NCBI GenBank assembly: GCA_038234815.1
Contig: JBBQSU010000034.1
Location: forward strand, 1 to 28,295
DNA from: JBBQSU01 sp038234815
Lineage (GTDB): Bacteria; Planctomycetota; Phycisphaerae; Tepidisphaerales; Tepidisphaeraceae
Length of the DNA: 28,295 nt
Reading direction: 5' to 3'
The number at the start of each line of letters is the position of its first letter. Positions within the stretch are counted from its first letter, which is position 1. Positions 22,635 through 28,295 of this stretch are shown in pieces. The position numbers were made by a program, and so were the translations under genes. The notes beneath the pieces were generated by a model, which had not been told where the DNA came from, did no database searches, and was given only the letters and a program-made list of their open reading frames with translations.

Positions 22635-25600
22635 GTGCGTCGGCAACGGTCGTTTCGATTAATTGAAATTCTTGAACAGCGGGTGATGCTCTCCCTGACG
22701 GGATTCGAGCCGTCATTTGTCGTGATTTCGGACGGCCGTGCGCTGCCGGCAGGGGAATTGCCGGCCCGATCGACGGTTGGGCCGCTTGGGTCGGCGGGGA
22801 TCGTCGGTTTTTCCGCAGCCCAGGTGCGCAAAGCTTATGGCATCAACTCGGTATCTTTCGGCGGGGTAACGGGAGACGGCGCCGGACAGACCATTGCGCT
22901 GGTCAATGCCTACGACCATTCCGGCTTTGTCAGCAGCGACGATCCGAATTATCTCAACAGCGATCTGCATCATTTCAGCGTGGCGATGGGTCTGCCCGAT
23001 CCGCCCAGCTTTCGCAAGATCGACCAGCGGGGTGGCAGCAGCACGCCCACGCAGATGGAATCGAACTGGGCCTTGGAAATTGCACTGGACGTGGAATGGG
23101 CACACGCGATTGCGCCCAAGGCCAATCTGGTACTGATCGAAGCCGATTCGAGTTCCTATGAAGACATGCTGGGCCAGGCCCTGGAGACCGCCCGGCACTT
23201 GCCGAGTGTTTCGGTGATCTCCCTGAGTTTTGGGAGTGGGGATTTCGAATCCGAGCGCGGTTGGGATAGTAGTTTTAGCGTGCCCACCGGCCATGCGGGG
23301 ATCACGTTTGTCGCCGCCAGTGGGGATTCCGGCCAGCCGGGGATTTTTCCATCGACCGCGAGCGGCGTGCTGTCGGTGGGGGGTACGTCGCTCACGCTTA
23401 CGCCCTCGGGCTTGCGAAGCAGTGAGACCGGTTGGTCGGGCAGCGGCGGGGGGATTTCCAGCTATCAGCCCAAGCCGGGGTATCAATCCGGCATCAGCCA
23501 AAGCACCACCCTGCGGACGATTCCTGACGTTTCGTTCCTGGCCGATCCGAACACCGGCGTGGCCGTGTATGACTCTTACAACGGCGGATCGGGCACGCCT
23601 TGGATTGCGGTCGGCGGGACCAGCTTTGGCGCGCCGGCCTGGTCGGGGCTGATCGCGGTCGCCAATCAGGGCCGGTCCTTGCTGGGATTGAATCCACTCA
23701 ATGGTGCCAGCCAGACCCTGCCCGGCCTTTATGCGCTGCCGGCCAGCAATTTCTATGACATTACAAGTGGAAACAACGGGTTCCCGGCTGGACCGGGCTA
23801 TGACCTGGTGACGGGTCGCGGCAGCCCGCTGGCCGACTTGCTTCTGCCGGCGCTGGTCAATCAGGGCAGCGCGGCCGGACAACTGGCCGGCACGGTTTTC
23901 CTGGACAACAATGCTTCCGGCGATGTCGATGCCGGCGCGGCGCTGATGAGCGGCTGGAGCGTCTATCTCGACGCCAATCACAACGGCGCGTTTGATATCG
24001 GTGAATCGATCACGCAGACCGACGGATGGGGCAACTATTGTTTCTCCAATCTTCCGTCCGGGTCGTATGTCGCACGGGTTATCGCGCAAAGCGGGTATAC
24101 CACCAGCGGAGCGGGCGTTTACACGCTGTCGCTTTCGTCCGGGCAGTCGCGGGCCGGGCTGAATTTTGGTGCTGTTGCGGCGGGCGCGGGGACGATCTTT
24201 GCCTCGGTTTTCAACGATTCCAATGGCAATGGCAAGCGTGATGGCGGTGAAGCGGCGTTGGCCGGCAGCCAGGTTTATCTGGACTACAACCAGAACGCCC
24301 GCAGGGATGCCAACGAGCGGATTTTCACTACCGACGCATCGGGCAAGGTGAGCATTTCGGGCCTGGGCTACCAAACGCACACGCTTCGCCCGGTATTGCC
24401 CGACGGCGATATCGCCACGAATAGTTCATTCGGATTTACACTGTCCGCCGGCCAGACCACGGTCAATGCGGCCCTGGGCATCAGCGATCTATCCGTCCTG
24501 CACGGCTCGGTCTATCTCGATAATGACGCCAGCGGGAATTTCAGCACGGGGGATGCGTTTACATCGCTCGGAACGGTCTGGGCGGATATCGATAATAATG
24601 GCGTGATTGATGCCGGCGAGCCGAGCGTGCCGGGCAGCGCTTCGTTCACATTAGGCGGGCTGCCCGCAGGCATTTATACGATCCGCATGTCGGTGCCCAA
24701 CGGCTACTCACGGACCGAACCGCCTGCCGACGGGTGGCTTTTTTCCGTCACAAGCGGCGCGTTCGATCTGCCTTACGATTATCGGTTCGGATATTACCCC
24801 GGCACGCTGAACCTCGGGGCGATTTCGGGCAAACTTTCCAAGGATACCAACGATAACGGCCAGATAGACCCTGGCGAGCCGGGCTTGGCTGACACGGCCA
24901 TCTTTCTGGATACCAATCAAAACAATAATCTTGATGCCAACGAACCCAGCACCTACACGGATTCGGGCGGAAATTACAACTTCAGTGGCCTGCTGCCGGG
25001 CGCCTATACCGTCGCGGTTCAGACGCCGTTTACCTGGCATTCGACGGCGCCCCAATCAGGCCAGCGGACTGTCACCGTTGCCGCAGGCGCGACCACGACT
25101 GCAATGAACTTTGCAGTTGCCGCCAATCCCAATGGCAATGCGTATGTGAGCGGGCTGGTGTTCAACGATGCCAACGGCGACGGCTATAGCACGGGGGATT
25201 CCGGCCGCGCAAGCGAGCAGGTGTTTGTTGACCTCAATAGCAACGGGGTGCGCGACGGTTCCGAGGCCCTGTACACCACCGATGCCAATGGCCGGTTCGT
25301 CATTCCGAATTTCCCAGCCAACGACACGTACACGGTCTGTCTGGTCGTGCCCAATGGCACGACTGCCAGCACCCCAGGGTCGTATGCCGTTGCCCTGACC
25401 GATGGCGCGACGCGCACCGACTTGATGTTCGGACTTTCCAGTCAGGCGGTCATTCAGGGAACTGTCTATCTGGATTCAAACTTGAACGGCGTCCGTGACG
25501 ATGGGGAAGTCGGCGCCCGCGGCCAGCGGGTGTTTATCGATTCCAACGTCAATGGTCTGTTTGATACCGGAGAACCCTCGCTGCTGACTCCAGCCAACGG

Positions 25601-28295
25601 TGCCTGGGGATTTAAGGTGTCGTCCAACGGCGCGTACGTCGTGTGCGTGCTGCCGGCATCGGGCCTGCGGGCCGTCGGCAGTGCGATTGAAAGCGTCACC
25701 GTAACGGGCGTGCATACTTATTCGCCAGGATCATTCGGGCTAACCTCGCGCGGACGCATTTACGGAAAACTTTTCGATGATAAAAATGCCAACGGCACGT
25801 TGGATGGCGAACCCGGCTTGGGCGGGCGCACGGTTTACATCGACGCCAATGCCAATGGCGCATTCGATCTGGGCGAGCGCAGCAGCATCACCGATGCGGG
25901 CGGCAATTTTTCCATCGACGGTCTTGCCAGCAATCAGACCTACGTCGTTCGGCAGCAGGTTCAGCCCGGCTGGTTTGCCACAACCCCGGAACTGACGCTG
26001 GTGACGCTCGGGACGGCCGAAGCGAAATCCCTGAACGAAGGCACGAGCAGTGTCCCGCTCGTCGCCAGCCCCGGCGGGCCGTACACCGTTGCCGAAGGCT
26101 CGTCACTGGTGCTGAGCGGGCTGCTGAGCAAAGCGCAGGATTCGAATTGGCCGATCGCGGGGTATCAGTGGGATTTCGATCACAACGGCACGGCGTTTAA
26201 TGTCAACGCGACCGGTGCCTCACCCACGTTCTCCGCGCTCGACGGTCCCGCCACGCGTACGGTGGCCGTGCGCATCTTTAACGCTAACGGGCAATTCGCC
26301 ACAGCGACGACGACGGTGAGGATCACCAACGTCGCGCCGACGGCCGTTTTAGGAAATAACGGCCCGGTGACCGCCGGAAGCCCTGCCACCGCGACTTTCG
26401 CCAATGCCGCCGATCCGTCCACTGCGGACGTGGCTGCAGGTTATAAGTACAGTTTTGACTTCAATAACGACGGCGATTTTGCCGACGCCGGCGAAATCTT
26501 GAATGGTGCCACTGCCAGCGCGGCCTTTACGTTTGCAGCGGCCGGCACGTTCAAAGTACATGGCCGGATCACCGACAAGGACGGCGCATTTACCGACTAT
26601 ACCACCGATGTTGTGGCCAACCCGCCGGCGGCGCAGACGCTCACACTCGGCGATTCCGACGATGCTTTTATCCGCGACGGCAGCAATTCGAGTACCAACT
26701 ATGGCCAGCAGTCCACGCTGGAAGTGAAACGCGACGGCACGGGCTACAACCGCGAGGCTTTTGCCAAGTTTAGTCTGGCCGGCGTTGGGTCGATCACCAG
26801 CGCAACGGTTCGGTTATTCGGCAAACTCGGCAATCCCACGACCGGCGGGCTGGTGATAGCGCTGTATCCCGTGGCCGATACCACCTGGACCGAAAATGCT
26901 TTGCGCTTCTCCAATCATCCCGCATCGGACAACGTGGCGCTGGGGCAGGTGACCATCAACTCCACCACCGCAAGCTACTACACATTTGACGTGACGGGAT
27001 ACTTAAAACAGCAGCAGGCCTTGGGCCGGACGGCCGTGAGCTTTGTGCTACGGGCGCTGACCAGCGGGTCGGCCATGGTGACGTTCAACTCCGACGAAGC
27101 ATCAACCGGCAAACCGCAGATGGTGGTGACGCGGACATCGACCGTCCCGCAGTCGATCGTCCTCAGCCAGAATACCTTGAGCGTAACCGAAGGGTCGTCG
27201 TCGTCGTTCACGGCAAAACTTGGCGCGGCACCGGCGGGCAATGTTACGGTGACCATCGCGCGGCAAAGCGGGGGGGATACGGACCTGACGGCTGCGGTGG
27301 CGTCGTTGGTTTTTACCAGCAGTAACTGGAACGTGCCGCAAACGGTGACTGTCGCTGACGCGTTAGACGCCGATCAGGTCAACGGATCGGCGACCTTTGT
27401 GCTGTCAGCGCCCGGCGCGGTTGACCAGACACTGACGGCGACTGAAGTCGATACCACTACCTCTGGTGGAAGCGTAACGCTGGCATCCACCGCCGACACT
27501 TACGTCCGCGATGGGAACTCGGCCACTACAAACTTCGGATCCGATACACACCTGATCGTCAAGCGCGACGGGACCGGCAGCTATCGCGAGGCGTGGATCC
27601 GCTTCGACCTCTCCGGCGTTACCTCCACCACTCAGGCCACGCTCCGCGTCTTCGGAAAACTGAGTAATCTCACGGCTCCGCTGGTTCTGGCAGTCTACGG
27701 CTTGACGGGCATCGACAACTGGAGTGAAAGCGGGCTGACATACGCCAACCGCCCGGCAGTGTCGTCCAGCGAGCTGTCGCACGTCAGCGTGGGATCTACT
27801 TCTGGCCAGTGGTATGAACTGGACGTGACGGCGTTCATTCAGCAGCAAAAGAGCGCAGGCAAGACCTCCGCGACGCTGGTTTTGCGGGCGCTCAACGCCA
27901 CCGCGGCCTTGATGACGTTTAATTCGCGCAACAGTTCGACCAATGTCCCGCAACTGGTGGTGGGCACCGGCGGGGCGGTCGTCCCGCAAAGCCTCGTGGT
28001 TAGCCCGACGTCGCTAAGCGTCAACGAAGGCGCTTCCCAGGCGTTTTCAGTGAAACTTGGCACCGCGCCCACCAGCGACGTGTCGGTCGGCATCAGCCGT
28101 TCCGGCGATCAGGATTTGAGCGCGTCGGTGACGAATCTGACGTTCACCTCGTCCAATTGGAACGTCGGGAAGAACGTCACGATCGCTGCGGCGCAGGATT
28201 CCGACGCCCTTAATGGGACGGCGACGTTCACCCTGTCGGCAACGGGTGTTCCGTCGCAGACCGTAACCGTCACCGAAATTGACGACGACGTGCCG
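22635..28295 (+). CDS. LEPR-XLL giant secreted sedolisin-like (S53) peptidase with adhesin repeats (partial)
   Basis: The first 1887 residues of a longer exported protein; the 3' end is beyond the window. GTG 22635 is preceded by GGAG at 22622-22625. Residues 1-20 carry the LEPR-XLL-type signature (LIEILEQRVMLS). Residues about 60-405 form a sedolisin domain with the serine-carboxyl peptidase residues E148 and D152 (ALEIALDVEWAHAIAP), oxyanion D231 (ASGDSG) and nucleophile S330 (GGTSFGAPAWSG), so it should be active. No pro-kumamolisin activation domain precedes it. Then come seven SdrD-B-like repeats (about 414-1135), two PKD-like domains (about 1140-1335), and two copies of a CBM96-like plus beta-sandwich unit (about 1335 to the edge). 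It probably acts at the cell surface or outside as a glycan-attached protease. Confidence 0.88.
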   Translation, partial: MRRQRSFRLIEILEQRVMLSLTGFEPSFVVISDGRALPAGELPARSTVGPLGSAGIVGFSAAQVRKAYGINSVSFGGVTGDGAGQTIALVNAYDHSGFVSSDDPNYLNSDLHHFSVAMGLPDPPSFRKIDQRGGSSTPTQMESNWALEIALDVEWAHAIAPKANLVLIEADSSSYEDMLGQALETARHLPSVSVISLSFGSGDFESERGWDSSFSVPTGHAGITFVAASGDSGQPGIFPSTASGVLSVGGTSLTLTPSGLRSSETGWSGSGGGISSYQPKPGYQSGISQSTTLRTIPDVSFLADPNTGVAVYDSYNGGSGTPWIAVGGTSFGAPAWSGLIAVANQGRSLLGLNPLNGASQTLPGLYALPASNFYDITSGNNGFPAGPGYDLVTGRGSPLADLLLPALVNQGSAAGQLAGTVFLDNNASGDVDAGAALMSGWSVYLDANHNGAFDIGESITQTDGWGNYCFSNLPSGSYVARVIAQSGYTTSGAGVYTLSLSSGQSRAGLNFGAVAAGAGTIFASVFNDSNGNGKRDGGEAALAGSQVYLDYNQNARRDANERIFTTDASGKVSISGLGYQTHTLRPVLPDGDIATNSSFGFTLSAGQTTVNAALGISDLSVLHGSVYLDNDASGNFSTGDAFTSLGTVWADIDNNGVIDAGEPSVPGSASFTLGGLPAGIYTIRMSVPNGYSRTEPPADGWLFSVTSGAFDLPYDYRFGYYPGTLNLGAISGKLSKDTNDNGQIDPGEPGLADTAIFLDTNQNNNLDANEPSTYTDSGGNYNFSGLLPGAYTVAVQTPFTWHSTAPQSGQRTVTVAAGATTTAMNFAVAANPNGNAYVSGLVFNDANGDGYSTGDSGRASEQVFVDLNSNGVRDGSEALYTTDANGRFVIPNFPANDTYTVCLVVPNGTTASTPGSYAVALTDGATRTDLMFGLSSQAVIQGTVYLDSNLNGVRDDGEVGARGQRVFIDSNVNGLFDTGEPSLLTPANGAWGFKVSSNGAYVVCVLPASGLRAVGSAIESVTVTGVHTYSPGSFGLTSRGRIYGKLFDDKNANGTLDGEPGLGGRTVYIDANANGAFDLGERSSITDAGGNFSIDGLASNQTYVVRQQVQPGWFATTPELTLVTLGTAEAKSLNEGTSSVPLVASPGGPYTVAEGSSLVLSGLLSKAQDSNWPIAGYQWDFDHNGTAFNVNATGASPTFSALDGPATRTVAVRIFNANGQFATATTTVRITNVAPTAVLGNNGPVTAGSPATATFANAADPSTADVAAGYKYSFDFNNDGDFADAGEILNGATASAAFTFAAAGTFKVHGRITDKDGAFTDYTTDVVANPPAAQTLTLGDSDDAFIRDGSNSSTNYGQQSTLEVKRDGTGYNREAFAKFSLAGVGSITSATVRLFGKLGNPTTGGLVIALYPVADTTWTENALRFSNHPASDNVALGQVTINSTTASYYTFDVTGYLKQQQALGRTAVSFVLRALTSGSAMVTFNSDEASTGKPQMVVTRTSTVPQSIVLSQNTLSVTEGSSSSFTAKLGAAPAGNVTVTIARQSGGDTDLTAAVASLVFTSSNWNVPQTVTVADALDADQVNGSATFVLSAPGAVDQTLTATEVDTTTSGGSVTLASTADTYVRDGNSATTNFGSDTHLIVKRDGTGSYREAWIRFDLSGVTSTTQATLRVFGKLSNLTAPLVLAVYGLTGIDNWSESGLTYANRPAVSSSELSHVSVGSTSGQWYELDVTAFIQQQKSAGKTSATLVLRALNATAALMTFNSRNSSTNVPQLVVGTGGAVVPQSLVVSPTSLSVNEGASQAFSVKLGTAPTSDVSVGISRSGDQDLSASVTNLTFTSSNWNVGKNVTIAAAQDSDALNGTATFTLSATGVPSQTVTVTEIDDDVP
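23877..26040 (+). repeat. seven SdrD-B-like repeats with paired DxNxxG..DxGE loops
   Basis: Units of about 100-108 residues start near 23877, 24188, 24497, 24821, 25140, 25447 and 25747. Each opens with a strand such as GTVFLDNNASGD or GKLFDDKNANGT, contains two loops of the D-x-N-x-N-G-x-x-D-x-G-E kind, and closes with GNYNFSGL-type and YTV-type strands. The acidic loops look like calcium sites, which would stiffen the stalk. The repeats are diverged in DNA and share structure more than sequence. Confidence 0.85.
26638..28295 (+). repeat. tandem 834-bp unit: CBM96-like domain plus beta-sandwich
   Basis: Two copies lie 834 bp (278 codons) apart, for example TCCGCG at 26671 and 27505. Each has a DNRLRE/CBM96-like domain (VKRDGTG, LFGKL or VFGKL, FDVT or LDVT, LVLRAL, TFNS) followed by a Calx-beta-like domain containing FTSSNWNV and DxDxxNGxATFxLSA. 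The second copy reaches the window edge, so more copies may follow. Confidence 0.82.

Noticed and set aside
22713..24380. Minus-strand open frame of 555 codons antisense to the sedolisin-like gene
   Set aside because: It is Arg/Gly/Ala-rich without domain motifs and lies opposite a strongly supported coding frame with catalytic residues; long antisense frames are common in GC-rich DNA.

Overview
The window is about 28.3 kb of GC-rich bacterial chromosome, most likely from a planctomycete, possibly of the Phycisphaerae/Tepidisphaera type. The evidence is two giant secreted proteins that begin with the LEPR-XLL-type N-terminal signature (residues ESLETRVLL and EILEQRVMLS), a TIGR03790-family protein, a tiny GKLVKCQHC-type zinc ribbon, a PilZ protein of planctomycete style, and frequent GTG starts. 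The lineage is inferred from protein families only. I saw no tRNA, rRNA, CRISPR array, IS element or phage gene.

Layout. (1) 1-2830: a divergent signalling pair. A minus-strand sensor histidine kinase, cut by the left edge, faces a plus-strand PAS-GAF-receiver protein that has no kinase ATPase domain. About 500 bp of non-coding DNA with good promoter candidates lies between them. (2) 2946-4913: a secreted FKBP prolyl isomerase convergent with a membrane M48 zinc protease. Both look like envelope protein quality-control functions. (3) 5089-10861: a LEPR-XLL surface protein carrying a tandem module of about 320 residues, then an ArsR-HTH/methyltransferase fusion, then a TIGR03790 protein with a large helical insertion. 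(4) 10983-11730: a 56-residue zinc ribbon and a PilZ-domain protein. (5) 11845-16504: an overlapping three-gene polysaccharide-export operon. It encodes an ABC permease (Wzm type), an ABC ATPase with a C-terminal carbohydrate-binding-type domain (Wzt type), and a methyltransferase with a C-terminal coiled coil made of exact 14-residue repeats. The arrangement resembles the WbdD/Wzm/Wzt O-antigen capping and molecular-ruler system. The coil is interrupted by an in-register TAG, after which a further repeat follows in frame. (6) 16559-17785: a YkgJ-type cysteine-cluster protein. (7) 17844-21859, minus strand: ilvD, a LOG-family Rossmann protein, a TonB-like protein and queE, closely packed and probably one operon. 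(8) 21973-22278: a small Dabb-domain protein, followed by an intergenic stretch with short repeats and a terminator-like hairpin. (9) 22635-28295: a LEPR-XLL sedolisin-like (S53) peptidase with seven SdrD-B-like repeats, two PKD-like domains and two copies of a CBM96/beta-sandwich unit. It runs off the right edge.

The most interesting item is region 5, a possible chain-length ruler whose coil length appears to have changed, or could change, through a stop codon placed exactly within one repeat unit.
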